A stretch of DNA of 43,670 nucleotides from Desulfoluna sp. GTDB taxonomy: Bacteria; Desulfobacterota; Desulfobacteria; Desulfobacterales; Desulfolunaceae. Positions 33,371 to 41,452 of this stretch are shown piece by piece (the first letter of the stretch is position 1; the number at the start of each line of letters is the position of its first letter). Made by a program: the position numbers and the translations under genes. The stretch lies in the NCBI RefSeq assembly GCF_030145185.1, contig NZ_JAQYWB010000049.1:1-43670 (forward strand), given 5' to 3'. The notes under the pieces are model-generated. The model was given only the letters and a program-made list of their open reading frames with translations, had not been told where the DNA came from and made no database searches.

Positions 33371-33440
33371 ACGGAGCGCCGCACTCCGGTGCGGCTTTTT
33401 AGTTCGTCGTTACCCATGCCGCACCGGAGTGCGGCGCTCC
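33371..33440. repeat. Palindromic repeat F, paired copy
   Basis: Two inverted copies of GGAGCGCCGCACTCCGGTGC, separated by about 27 bp, form a large palindrome. The 724-bp interval 33256-33979 has no convincing gene and is a patchwork of repeats F, E and A. A short open frame at 33474-33572 may be a gene remnant. Confidence 0.85.
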
Positions 33441-33638
33441 AGGGGACAAGGGTGTTCAGGTCGTGATGTAGACATGCTGATGGCCGAAACGATGATCGAG
33501 GCCGAAAAACATCTTGAAAGCGGGTTGGGCAAACAATCAGAACCATTGGCAGCACTGCGTTATGTAGGGTGAATTTGATGTGCCAAGACGATAACGATCA
33601 ATATATCGAAATGATCCGGAAAATTAAGACTGTTTCTC

Positions 33639-33791
33639 TCGTTCCCAGGCTCCGCCTGGGAATGCTTTCCGGAGGCTCTGCCTCCATGTTTGAAACCACC
33701 GCTGCCTGTGAATTCAAACCTCACGGCTTTCCACACAGGCAAGGCGGATCCTTGCGAACGACACCCCCAGGCAGAGCCTGGAAGCGAAGAA
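33639..33791. repeat. Repeat E (CTCGTTCCCAGGCTCCGCCTGGGA)
   Basis: The palindromic TTCCCAGGCTCCGCCTGGGA block is followed by related palindromes (GGAGGCTCTGCCTCC; CCCCAGGCAGAGCCTGG at 33768-33782). A second copy is at 42651-42675. It resembles widespread REP-type palindromes. Confidence 0.8.
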
Positions 33792-33912
33792 AGGTCACGT
33801 TTTTCGAAATACGAAATCGGTATTTTTTGCAGAGACGGTTGCCGGATATCACCCTTTGCACGAATGCCTCGAAAGCATTCAGAGAACAGCGATTTTCATG
33901 CATTCGTCATAG

Positions 33913-33946
33913 GGTTTCAAGGTGCCCCCACCTTGCCGCCGGAGGC
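33913..33946 (+). repeat. Type A intergenic repeat fragment before pilT
   Basis: TTTCAAGGTGCCCCCACCTT hairpin, then GCCGCCGGAGGC and TTTTTT. It ends 33 bp before the pilT start. Confidence 0.88.
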
Positions 33947-33979
33947 TTTTTTAAAGCCCTATCAAAAACAGGAGAGATG

Positions 33980-35149
33980 ATGATAACCGATGGGAATGTG
34001 ATTGCCATGAAAGAGCGAAAACCGGGTTCCATGGACGCCCTTTTTGCCGAAACCCTGGCGCGGGGCGCCTCGGATCTTCATATGAACGCCAACATGCCAC
34101 CGGTTTTCAGGGTCAAGGGAGAGCTCATGCCCATGGCGTGTGAACCTTACAGTTCTGCTGAGATTTTTGAGCTGCTCCAGGCCATCCTGACGGAACGTCA
34201 CAAGAAGGTCCTGGAGAAGAATTTTTCAGTAGATTTTGCCGTGAGCGCTCCGGATATCGGCCGGTTTCGTGTGGCGGCTTACTACCAGCGGGGGGCGGTG
34301 AGTGTGGCCTTGAGGATGCTGGCCGACGGCATCCCCACATTTGAATCCCTGGGGCTGCCGTCGGCGGTGGGGAAGCTGGCGGAGATGCGTGACGGGTTGA
34401 TTCTTGTGACGGGGGTGACGGGATCGGGAAAGTCCACCACCCTGGCCACGGTCATCGATCATATCAACGAGAAATCACGGCAGAATATCATCACCATCGA
34501 AGACCCCATCGAGTATGTGCACATCAACAAAAACTCCATCATCAACCAGCGGGAGCTTCACTCGGACGTGGCAAGCTTTGCCGATGCCCTGCGCGATTCG
34601 TTGCGTGCGGATCCGGACGTGATCCTTGTGGGGGAGATCAGGGACTTAGAGACCATGCGCACGGCCATCATGGCTGCCGAGACGGGGCACCTTGTCTTTT
34701 CCACCCTCCACGCCCGGGATTCTCTCTCTTCGATTAATCGGCTGGTGGGGGCCTTTCCGGCGGACGAGCAGCCCCAGATAAGGCAACAGCTCTCTTCTAC
34801 CTTACGGGCCGTCGTCTCCCAGCGGTTGCTGCCCAATGTGTCGGGGGCAGGGCGTATCCCCGCCGTGGAGCTGATGTTCTGCACGTCCGGCATTGCCAAC
34901 CTCATCCGGCAGGGAAAAGACGACATGATTTATTCCGCCATAGAGACGGGCAAGTACGATGAGATGCAGACCATGGAGCAGTCCCTGGTGACACTGATTC
35001 AGTCCGGCCAGATCAGCATGGAGACGGGCCTTGCCGCGGCAAAGAACAAGAACATGTTGAAACAGCGCCTTTCGTCATGCCGTATGAACCCCATGGCGTT
35101 GACGGGGTGCCCGGGGCGCGGCACCGGTTGCCCGAGGGGACGAGGATAG
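33980..35149 (+). CDS. pilT: PilT-type pilus retraction ATPase
   Basis: 389-aa hexameric AAA-like secretion ATPase that powers pilus retraction. The N-terminal PAS-like part (TLARGASDLHMNANMPPVFRV) is followed by Walker A GVTGSGKS at 145-152, an Asp box, a Walker B-type region (DPDVILVGEIRDLETM) and the His box (THLVFSTLHA-like). SGIANLIRQGK corresponds to the PilT-specific AIRNLIREGK retraction motif. ATG 33980 has AGGAG 5 bp upstream; ATG 33977 and ATG 34007 are alternatives, and everything upstream is repeat sequence. The C-terminus has an unusual Cys/Gly/Arg tail (TGCPGRGTGCPRGRG). pilB begins directly after its stop codon. Confidence 0.94.
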   Translation: MITDGNVIAMKERKPGSMDALFAETLARGASDLHMNANMPPVFRVKGELMPMACEPYSSAEIFELLQAILTERHKKVLEKNFSVDFAVSAPDIGRFRVAAYYQRGAVSVALRMLADGIPTFESLGLPSAVGKLAEMRDGLILVTGVTGSGKSTTLATVIDHINEKSRQNIITIEDPIEYVHINKNSIINQRELHSDVASFADALRDSLRADPDVILVGEIRDLETMRTAIMAAETGHLVFSTLHARDSLSSINRLVGAFPADEQPQIRQQLSSTLRAVVSQRLLPNVSGAGRIPAVELMFCTSGIANLIRQGKDDMIYSAIETGKYDEMQTMEQSLVTLIQSGQISMETGLAAAKNKNMLKQRLSSCRMNPMALTGCPGRGTGCPRGRG

Positions 35150-36802
35150 ATGGCAGGTTTCGAACGATTCGGGGAATATCTGGTTAGCCGAGAGCTGGTC
35201 TCTCGGGATGCTCTGACGGGGCTCCTGGCGACCCAGCGGCTTGTGAAGGAACGCATCGGTCTCCTGGCCGTCCGGGAGGGGCTGATCACAGACGATCAAC
35301 TTGCCGAGGCGCTCTCGGGCCACCTGGGCATTCCCCTGATGGGGGAGATGGTGACGAACATCGAGCGGGGGGTGGTTGAGGCGATCCCTAAAAAGATGGC
35401 CCTCAAGGCCGAGGTGCTTCCCGTGGGGACCGGCGAAAAAGGGGAGCTGCTTCTTGCCTGCAGCGGTCCGGTGCCCAAGGGGGTGCTCCAGAATATGTCG
35501 CGGCTTGCCAGGCGGCAGATTCGGTTGGTGCTGACCACCCCGAAAAAGCTGAAGAAGATGCAGAATCTTTTCTTCAGTAGGGATTACGATACCTCCATCA
35601 AGATCAACACCGCCGTGGCCGTGGAGGATATCGGTTTTGGTATCGAGATTGTCGAAAAAATCCTTCTTCGCGCGGTGAACCAGGGGGCCTCGGATATTCA
35701 TGTGGAACCCGGCAAGGAGGCCCTTATTGTCCGGTTTCGCGTGGACGGGGTGATGTTTAAAACCGAGACCCTCCCCTTTGACCTTGCGTCTAAGATTATC
35801 TCCCGGATCAAGGTCCTCTCCAGCCTGGACATCGCGGAAAAGCGAAAACCCCAGGACGGCTCTTTTGCCTTTGCCCCGCGGACGTTGAATGTGGATATCG
35901 ACCCGGTGAATATCCGTGTGTCGATCCTGCCGGTGATCCATGGTGAGAAGGCCGTGCTGAGGATTCTGCCGCCCCATGACGAGGCGGTGGATCTTGCCGG
36001 AATTGGGATGAAAAAAGATCTCTATGAACGGTTTGTCGAGTCACTTCAGTTGCCCCATGGCATCGTCCTGGTCACCGGCCCCACCGGCTCGGGAAAGTCC
36101 ACCACCCTTTATGGGGCCTTAAAGCTCCTGCGCAGCGACACGATTAACATCACCACCCTGGAAGACCCGGTGGAGCTCACCATGCAGGGAATCAACCAGA
36201 CCCATATCTCCGGGTCGGAGAAGATCTCCTTTGCCGATGGCCTGCGCTCTATTTTGCGGCAGGACCCGGACGTCATCATGGTGGGGGAGATCAGGGACGC
36301 CGAGACGTTGAATGTCTCCCTTCGCGCCGCCATTACTGGCCATATGGTGCTGTCTACCCTTCATACCAACGACGCCCCCAGTGCGTTCAGCCGGTTGCAG
36401 GACATGGGGGCCGAGCCGTTTCTGGTGGCGGCTTCCGTTCGGGCGGTGCTGGCTCAACGGCTGGTGCGTCGCGTTTGCCCGGCCTGCCGGGAGACCGTCG
36501 AGATCTCCAGGCTGGAAAAGGAGATGTTAGGGCTTCCCCTTGATGAGACCTTTACCTTCAACCGGGGGCGTGGGTGCCCGGAGTGTGCGCACAGGGGCTA
36601 CCGGGGGCGGTGCGGCCTCTTCGAACTTTTTTTTATGGAGGATGAGATCAAGGAGATGGTGGTGGAGGGGCGCTCCTTCGGAGAGCTTGCAGAGTACGCC
36701 ACCGAGCACCTGGGGTTTACCACCCTGAGGCAGGACGGTATCGAAAAGATCAGGCAGGGCATCACCACCCCGGAAGAGGTGATGCGCGTGACCATGGAGT
36801 AA
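35150..36802 (+). CDS. pilB: PilB/GspE-type pilus assembly ATPase
   Basis: 550-aa extension ATPase. It has an N-terminal MshEN-type domain (about 1-145; FGEYLVSRELVSRDALTG, KERIGLLAVREGLIT), which in relatives binds c-di-GMP, a linker, and the GspE_N2-like region. The ATPase core has Walker A GPTGSGKS at 310-317, DPDVIMVGEIRDAET, and a tetra-Cys zinc motif CPAC (443-446) with CPEC (476-479). The ATG directly follows the pilT stop with no gap. Regulation by c-di-GMP is plausible, but the two 22-residue MshEN boxes are not perfect to my eye. Confidence 0.94.
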   Translation: MAGFERFGEYLVSRELVSRDALTGLLATQRLVKERIGLLAVREGLITDDQLAEALSGHLGIPLMGEMVTNIERGVVEAIPKKMALKAEVLPVGTGEKGELLLACSGPVPKGVLQNMSRLARRQIRLVLTTPKKLKKMQNLFFSRDYDTSIKINTAVAVEDIGFGIEIVEKILLRAVNQGASDIHVEPGKEALIVRFRVDGVMFKTETLPFDLASKIISRIKVLSSLDIAEKRKPQDGSFAFAPRTLNVDIDPVNIRVSILPVIHGEKAVLRILPPHDEAVDLAGIGMKKDLYERFVESLQLPHGIVLVTGPTGSGKSTTLYGALKLLRSDTINITTLEDPVELTMQGINQTHISGSEKISFADGLRSILRQDPDVIMVGEIRDAETLNVSLRAAITGHMVLSTLHTNDAPSAFSRLQDMGAEPFLVAASVRAVLAQRLVRRVCPACRETVEISRLEKEMLGLPLDETFTFNRGRGCPECAHRGYRGRCGLFELFFMEDEIKEMVVEGRSFGELAEYATEHLGFTTLRQDGIEKIRQGITTPEEVMRVTME

Positions 36803-36805
36803 CTT

Positions 36806-38023
36806 ATGCCTTTTTATACCATAACGGCCGCAGCGCAGGACGGGCGTACTTTTTCCCGTACCGTGAACGCACGGGATGAATCCTCAGCCGTCGAAGAGCT
36901 GAGAAAAGACGGGCACGTCATCATCGATATCTTCGAGGAGCGCGGCGGTGAATCGCCCGGCTTTCAGATGAAAAATTTTCAGTTTCTTACCGCCATCTCC
37001 CGGGTGAGCAATAAAAACCTGATTCTTTTCTTCCGAATGCTCTCCTCCCTGATCGCCTCGGATGTGACGATCACCGAAGCCCTGGTGATTCTCCATGAAC
37101 AGGAGGAAAATCGGAAACTCAAGGCAATCATCGGAGATATCCGGGAGCATATCGAAGGGGGCATCCCCTTAAGCGAGGCGTTTGAGAGGCATCCGAGTGT
37201 TTTTTCCGGTCTTGTCATCAACATGATTCGTGCCGGAGAACTCGGCGGAATTCTTGATGTGGTCTTAGAGCGCATTTCAGAGTACCTGGAGTCCAAAGCC
37301 GCATTAAAGTCCAAGATGATCATGAGCATGATCTACCCGGCCGTGGTGCTCGTGGTCTCCATTGGGGTGATTATTTTTCTCGTGGCCTTTGTTATCCCCC
37401 GGTTCGCAGGCCTCCTGGGGGGACGGAAGCTGCCCGCCAATACCCAACTTCTTCTCGATATGGCCGGGTTTCTCACCGACAACGCCCTGCCCCTTGTTGC
37501 CGGGTTTGCCGGGAGCATCGTGGGACTGATCGTGCTGATGATGACCGAACCCAGTCGGCGGATTATCGATCGGTATAAAATTTATATCCCCGTCATTGGC
37601 CCGGTGATCCGCTACGGGGTAATCGTTCAGTTTTCAAGAACCTTTGCTTCTCTTCTTGAGAGCGGTATTTCCCTTGTGGACGCCCTTAAATCCACGGGGG
37701 CGACCATCACAAACCTCGCAGTCAAAGAGATTATTGAAAGGATGACCGGAAATGTGCTCGCCGGAGAACCCCTCTCCACCGTGGTGGGGGAAACCGGCTT
37801 TTTTACCCCCATGGTGAAAGCCTTGACCAAAATTGGTGAGCACTCAGGGCTCCTGGATAACTCCATGGTGACCATCGCCGAACTCCATGAGCGCATTTTA
37901 GAAGAGAAGATCAATCGCATGAGCGCCATGATCGAACCGGCCCTCATCATCTCCCTGGGCGGGATCGTCGGCTACGTGGCCTGGGGCCTTATTGCCGGTA
38001 TGCTGGCCATGTACACCGGGTAG
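36806..38023 (+). CDS. pilC: PilC/GspF-type inner-membrane platform protein
   Basis: 405-aa platform with two tandem T2SSF domains (about 65-190 and 270-395) and three membrane segments (about 168-195, 225-245 and 370-400). Typical motifs are LILFFRMLSSLIASDVTITEAL, and in the second repeat IVQFSRTFASLLESGISLVDAL and FTPMVKALTKIGEHSGLLDN. The N-terminus (FYTITAAAQDGRTFSRTVNARDESSA) is the usual cytoplasmic segment. It starts 3 bp after pilB and forms the base that the ATPase turns to insert pilins. Confidence 0.95.
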   Translation: MPFYTITAAAQDGRTFSRTVNARDESSAVEELRKDGHVIIDIFEERGGESPGFQMKNFQFLTAISRVSNKNLILFFRMLSSLIASDVTITEALVILHEQEENRKLKAIIGDIREHIEGGIPLSEAFERHPSVFSGLVINMIRAGELGGILDVVLERISEYLESKAALKSKMIMSMIYPAVVLVVSIGVIIFLVAFVIPRFAGLLGGRKLPANTQLLLDMAGFLTDNALPLVAGFAGSIVGLIVLMMTEPSRRIIDRYKIYIPVIGPVIRYGVIVQFSRTFASLLESGISLVDALKSTGATITNLAVKEIIERMTGNVLAGEPLSTVVGETGFFTPMVKALTKIGEHSGLLDNSMVTIAELHERILEEKINRMSAMIEPALIISLGGIVGYVAWGLIAGMLAMYTG

Positions 38024-38039
38024 GCCAGGACAAAAAGCA

Positions 38040-38190
38040 GCCAGGGGATAAATCCCCTGGACCCAAGGTTCGCGAATGCTCCCGGCTCGCTTGTCGCGCC
38101 GTAGCCCGCTGAGGGTGTGTGGGTGGTGACACCCATCAAACGGCGAAGGCGGATTCCTCGAGCCGATCACATTCGCTGACGGGCTGCGCC
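38040..38190. repeat. Repeat G (CCAGGGGATAAATCCCCTGG and flank)
   Basis: The hairpin CCAGGGGAT / ATCCCCTGG, then GGTTCGCGAATGCTCCC and ATTCGCTGACGGGCTG, recur at 39289-39381. The first stem lies 17 bp after the pilC stop and may end or protect that transcript. Nothing else is seen in 38024-38280. Confidence 0.8.
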
Positions 38191-38280
38191 CGTGGTTAAT
38201 GGTATGGAGTTCATAAAAGAACAGGGTGTGCGTGAGACATCCTGTCTGAGTGTCAAAAGAGTCTGTCTTTACAAAATAAA

Positions 38281-38348
38281 AACTTGTTTATCAAACCCAG
38301 CCTATAAAACTTGGCAAAAGTTTGGCCCCCGGCAGGGCCGCCGGAGGC
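38281..38348 (+). repeat. Type B intergenic repeat before the PpiC-like gene
   Basis: AACTTGTTTATCAAACCC ... AAAAGTTTGGCCCCCGGCAG then GGCCGCCGGAGGC and AACTTTTC. It ends 25 bp before the start codon. Confidence 0.9.
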
Positions 38349-38373
38349 AACTTTTCAATGAAAGGACCCTGGT

Positions 38374-39246
38374 ATGAAACGTTTTATCGTTATTGTTTTT
38401 CTGGTTGTCGCACTCGTGGGATGCACCTCGGATGAAAAAGGCTCGGAGGTGGCGACCTTTAAGGGTGGAAATTTAACCGTGGAAGACCTGGAAGCCCATC
38501 TCCGGAAGCTGAAAAAGGAGAAGCGGTATCGGAACAACCCGGAGCTGCTGACCCGGGAGTTTGTCTACGATCACGCCTTGAACATGGAGATGATCATCGC
38601 CGAAGGCCTTCGGCGGGAGCTCCACCTGGACCCAGCCATTCGTCAGGAGATTCATGGCTTCATGGCGGACCTTTTCTTAAAGGTGCTCCAGGACGAACTG
38701 GTTCCCAAAATTGATCGGGAGGGCATCACCGACGAGGAGGCCCTCGCTTTTTATAAGGACAATTTGGACCTATATACAAAAAAACCCATGTACAGCGTCT
38801 CCCTTATTAAATGCGAAAAAAAAGACGATCTGGAGCGGGTCCAAGAGCAACTCCTGGCGGGCTCCATCACTTTTGAGACGGCCGCCTCTACTCACTCCGA
38901 AGATAAGGTGTCGGCCCCCCACGCTGGGGCCATCGGCAGCCGCGCCCTCTCCCGCTTCAGGCCGGACTGGCGAGAGGCAATCCAGGGGCTTGCTGTCAAC
39001 GAACTCTCACCCCCAAAAGAGATCGGTGATGCCTGGTACCTCTTCAAGCTGACCGCCAAAACCGAACCCAAGCTCTCCCCCTTTGAAGAAAAACAGGCCT
39101 ATGTCGTCAATGATTTGCTTTATGCCACATACCGGGACGCCTGGGAGACCACCTATGATCGCCTGAAACAAGAGTTCGGGGTCGAAGTAAATGAGGCCAC
39201 CCTCGAAAAATTCAAAGCGACGCCAACCATGGCCAAGGGTGGGTGA
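38374..39246 (+). CDS. SurA/PpiC-like peptidyl-prolyl isomerase lipoprotein
   Basis: 290-aa lipoprotein (lipobox VALVGC, Cys17) with a SurA-N-like helical chaperone part (about 30-125; NLTVEDLEAHLRKLKKEKRY) and a parvulin-type domain (about 130-235; EEALAFYKDNLDLYTKKPMYSVSLI, FETAASTHSEDK, GAIGSRALSRFRPDWREA). It would help fold exported proteins, perhaps the large multi-Cys prepilins or the secretin of this cluster. ATG 38374 has an AAAGGA site. The parvulin core is divergent, so chaperone activity without isomerase activity is possible. Confidence 0.85.
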   Translation: MKRFIVIVFLVVALVGCTSDEKGSEVATFKGGNLTVEDLEAHLRKLKKEKRYRNNPELLTREFVYDHALNMEMIIAEGLRRELHLDPAIRQEIHGFMADLFLKVLQDELVPKIDREGITDEEALAFYKDNLDLYTKKPMYSVSLIKCEKKDDLERVQEQLLAGSITFETAASTHSEDKVSAPHAGAIGSRALSRFRPDWREAIQGLAVNELSPPKEIGDAWYLFKLTAKTEPKLSPFEEKQAYVVNDLLYATYRDAWETTYDRLKQEFGVEVNEATLEKFKATPTMAKGG

Positions 39247-39288
39247 GCCACAGAGGGCTTAGAGGAAAAGCCAAGGGCGTGCCTCCGG

Positions 39289-39381
39289 CGGCCAGGGGAT
39301 GATCCCCTGGACCCCAGGTTGCGAATGCTCCCAGCCCTCGTACCTCGGGCTGATCTCATTCGCTGACGGGCTGTGCCTGGA
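39289..39381. repeat. Repeat G, second copy
   Basis: CCAGGGGATGATCCCCTGG, then CCCCAGGTTGCGAATGCTCCC and CATTCGCTGACGGGCTG, as at 38040. It is preceded by GCCTCCGGCGGC (39282-39293), a reversed 12-mer. The loop base differs while the stem is kept. Confidence 0.8.
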
Positions 39382-39473
39382 ATAACTCCGGCGAATTGGG
39401 GTGATTCTTTGATCCTCATCAGCACCGGCCGTTCATGCCCTTGCGACACCCGTTGCCACTCCTCACCCGTCAC

Positions 39474-39564
39474 GCGAATGCGGACGCGAGGTGCATAGAG
39501 TACCGACAGCCTGGGCGCATTCGCAAACCCGCTTTCAAGGTGGCGTCACCTTGCCGCCGGAGGC
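39474..39564 (+). repeat. Type A intergenic repeat before the exported-protein gene
   Basis: GCGAATGCGGACGC ... GCGCATTCGCAAACCCGC, AAGGTGGCGTCACCTT hairpin, then GCCGCCGGAGGC. It ends 34 bp before the chosen start. Confidence 0.92.
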
Positions 39565-39598
39565 CTGCTTTTTTACACAGGCCCATAAGGAGATGATG

Positions 39599-40123
39599 AT
39601 GATGAGACATGTAATCGTATGGACTTTTTTGTTTGTGTTTTTTTTGGCATCCAACGCCATGGCCCACTCCACCCAGGGACGATTGAAGGTGGACCTTAAA
39701 AAAGATCAACCGACGGTGGACGATGTGGCGTTTTATGTTGAGTCCTACGTGAACCGGGAGAAGTACGCCCAGAGCGGCAAGGTGACCAAAAACCGGTTTA
39801 TCGTGGATGATTTTTTGCGCATGGATTACGCGCCTGGCAGTGCCACGGTGACGTTTCGGGTCCTTGATAAAAAAGAGAACCGGAAATTTGAGGACACCGT
39901 GGTGCTGAAACGGACGAACAAAAAACGCTGGATCAACGAAGCGGATGGGGACAAGGTGGTTTATACCTTCGTGAACAAGGCACTTTACAATTACACCCAC
40001 TACATCCTCCCCGGATTAGGCGTTACGGCGCTTCTGGCCTCTTTGAGCTATCTCTCCACGTTGCTGCAGAAGCGGCGTCGCCTTGCCCACGGAAAGGGCC
40101 GCGTATTGGAGACCTCTGAATGA
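39599..40123 (+). CDS. Exported protein with C-terminal membrane anchor
   Basis: 174-aa protein of unknown function. It has a signal peptide (about 1-21, cut after SNAMA), a periplasmic beta-rich domain (about 22-135; KVDLKKDQPTVDDVAFYVESY, VTFRVLDKKENRKFEDTVVLKR), a C-terminal TM (about 137-158) and a basic cytoplasmic tail (KRRRLAHGKGR). Several ATG codons occur in a row. The AAGGAG site at 39587-39592 best serves 39599 or 39602. The stop overlaps the ATG of the GspG-like gene (ATGA), so the two are coupled and probably act together in the pilus system. Confidence 0.75.
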   Translation: MMRHVIVWTFLFVFFLASNAMAHSTQGRLKVDLKKDQPTVDDVAFYVESYVNREKYAQSGKVTKNRFIVDDFLRMDYAPGSATVTFRVLDKKENRKFEDTVVLKRTNKKRWINEADGDKVVYTFVNKALYNYTHYILPGLGVTALLASLSYLSTLLQKRRRLAHGKGRVLETSE

Positions 40124-40497
40124 TCGAGATCATGCGGCGGCTCATCGTCGGCGGCATGGCCATCGGTGTGATTGTCGCCAACTCCGATGAGGTGACCCGC
40201 TTCTTTGACGAGACCATCGCCATGGCACAATCCATCGCCACGGCCGGGGACATGCGGAGCATCGGAGACATGCTCGACTATGAGTACATGAAAAAGGGGC
40301 GCTTCCCGCCAAAAAAGGCTTTTAAAGCATGGCTGGCCCGGACCTTTGCCGAAAATAACCTGAAACCCATGACCGAAGACCACTGGGGAACCCCCTACCT
40401 CTATGAGGAAGCGGGCAGGAAAGCCTACCAGCTACGCAGTGCTGGCCCGGACAAGATCCTGGGGACCTTCGATGACATGATTCGTACGGGGCCGTAG
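40120..40497 (+). CDS. GspG-like pseudopilin domain lacking a prepilin leader
   Basis: 125-aa protein. The second half matches the GspG C-terminal pattern (WGTPYLYEE, then YQLRSAGPDKILGTFDDM, where GspG has WGxPYxY and LxSxGxDGxxGTxDDI). The N-terminus is a short hydrophobic stretch (IMRRLIVGGMAIGVIVANS) without the G|FTLxE cleavage site, followed by a helical region. It cannot be processed as a normal pilin and may be a membrane-held adaptor or cap. It is translationally coupled to the preceding exported protein. Confidence 0.78.
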   Translation: MIEIMRRLIVGGMAIGVIVANSDEVTRFFDETIAMAQSIATAGDMRSIGDMLDYEYMKKGRFPPKKAFKAWLARTFAENNLKPMTEDHWGTPYLYEEAGRKAYQLRSAGPDKILGTFDDMIRTGP

Positions 40498-40514
40498 GGC
40501 AGGGGCCGAAAATC

Positions 40515-40549
40515 AGCCTCCGGCGGCGAGGTGAGCCACCTCGAAAGCT
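40515..40549 (-). repeat. Reverse type A fragment with covariant stem
   Basis: GCCTCCGGCGGCGAGGTGAG then CCACCTCGAAAGC. The hairpin is GAGGTG/CACCTC where other copies have AAGGTG/CACCTT, a compensatory A-T to G-C change. Confidence 0.85.
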
Positions 40550-40609
40550 GATTGCCATTGCAGCGGGTGACTATGTGGGCATTTGCGAAGGTTTTCATGA
40601 AAATACCGA

Positions 40610-40680
40610 AAACCTGTTTATCAAAGCTTCACTTAATCAAACAGGCCAAAAGTTTGGCCCCCGGCAGGGCCGCCGGAGGT
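40610..40680 (+). repeat. Type B intergenic repeat before the HAMP gene
   Basis: AAACCTGTTTATCAAAGC ... AAAAGTTTGGCCCCCGGCAG then GGCCGCCGGAGGT and ATTTTTTG. It ends 42 bp before the start codon. It pairs back-to-back with the reverse type A copy at 40515, as at 30891/30974. Confidence 0.9.
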
Positions 40681-40722
40681 ATTTTTTGTCCACCCGGCAC
40701 AACCCAATAAGGAGACAGCACC

Positions 40723-41277
40723 ATGGACGTATCGTACGGCAGCGGGATGGAGGGGCAACCGCGGAGGCGTTATCTTGTGAACACGAGGTTTCAGGTCAAT
40801 CACATCCTCAGCATCAGCGTGATGGTGATTTTCGCTTTTTTGGTCATCTCCCTGTGCATGGGGTGGTTTTATCTTCATTGCAGCGATGATCGGTTGGTCT
40901 GTCACCACAACGCCACGATTCTCTGGCGGGTAGGGATTATTTTTCTTTTTTTCATGACCGGGATGATGCTCTGGTCTATCCGGTACACCCGGGCCATTGC
41001 CGGTCCCATCGAGACCCTGTGTGAGACCCTTAAAAAGGCGGAGAACGGTTCTTTTCCGGAGCATCCTGTCCGCTTCCGCCGCCATGATCTCTTTAAGCGG
41101 CTGGCTGCTCCTCTGACCGCATGCCTGACCTCCATGCAGAGGACTCGGACCACCCTGGATCAGACCCTGGATCGCCTCGAAGCCCTTCGGGGTGACCTGG
41201 CTCAGGAACGTATGGTGTCTTCAGAGATAGAAGAGGCTCTGGAGGTCATTGTTCGACAAGGCAGGGGAGGCGCATGA
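40723..41277 (+). CDS. Two-TM HAMP-like membrane protein
   Basis: 184-aa inner-membrane protein. TM1 (about 28-50) and TM2 (about 65-85) are joined by a short loop with two Cys (HCSDDRLVCHH). A HAMP-like segment follows (about 86-140; YTRAIAGPIETLCETLKKAENGSF), then a long coiled coil (about 140-175). It has no kinase, cyclase or methyl-accepting output domain. The N-terminus RRRYLVNTRFQVNHIL resembles membrane proteins that accompany HAMP signalling modules. It may relay a conformational signal within the pilus machine. An AAGGAGA site precedes the ATG. Confidence 0.78.
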   Translation: MDVSYGSGMEGQPRRRYLVNTRFQVNHILSISVMVIFAFLVISLCMGWFYLHCSDDRLVCHHNATILWRVGIIFLFFMTGMMLWSIRYTRAIAGPIETLCETLKKAENGSFPEHPVRFRRHDLFKRLAAPLTACLTSMQRTRTTLDQTLDRLEALRGDLAQERMVSSEIEEALEVIVRQGRGGA

Positions 41278-41452
41278 CAGGGAACAGGTGACGAGAAAAA
41301 ATCGTCAGGTGACGGGCAGCGCCTTTCGAGACGGAAACCCACAGTCCCTTTGGTGGGGATGTTTTTATCAATACACCCGAATAGTCAGTGGCTCAGTCAG
41401 ACCCTGTGGATGCGTTGGCTGTAAAGAAAAATCGTTTGAAAAGGAGAGACAC

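Noticed and set aside
33474-33572. Short frame MLMAETMIEAEKHLESGLGK... between secretin and pilT
   Set aside because: It has plausible codons but no ribosome site, it is surrounded by repeats, and part of the sequence recurs at 26208-26226. It is probably a gene remnant, not an active gene.
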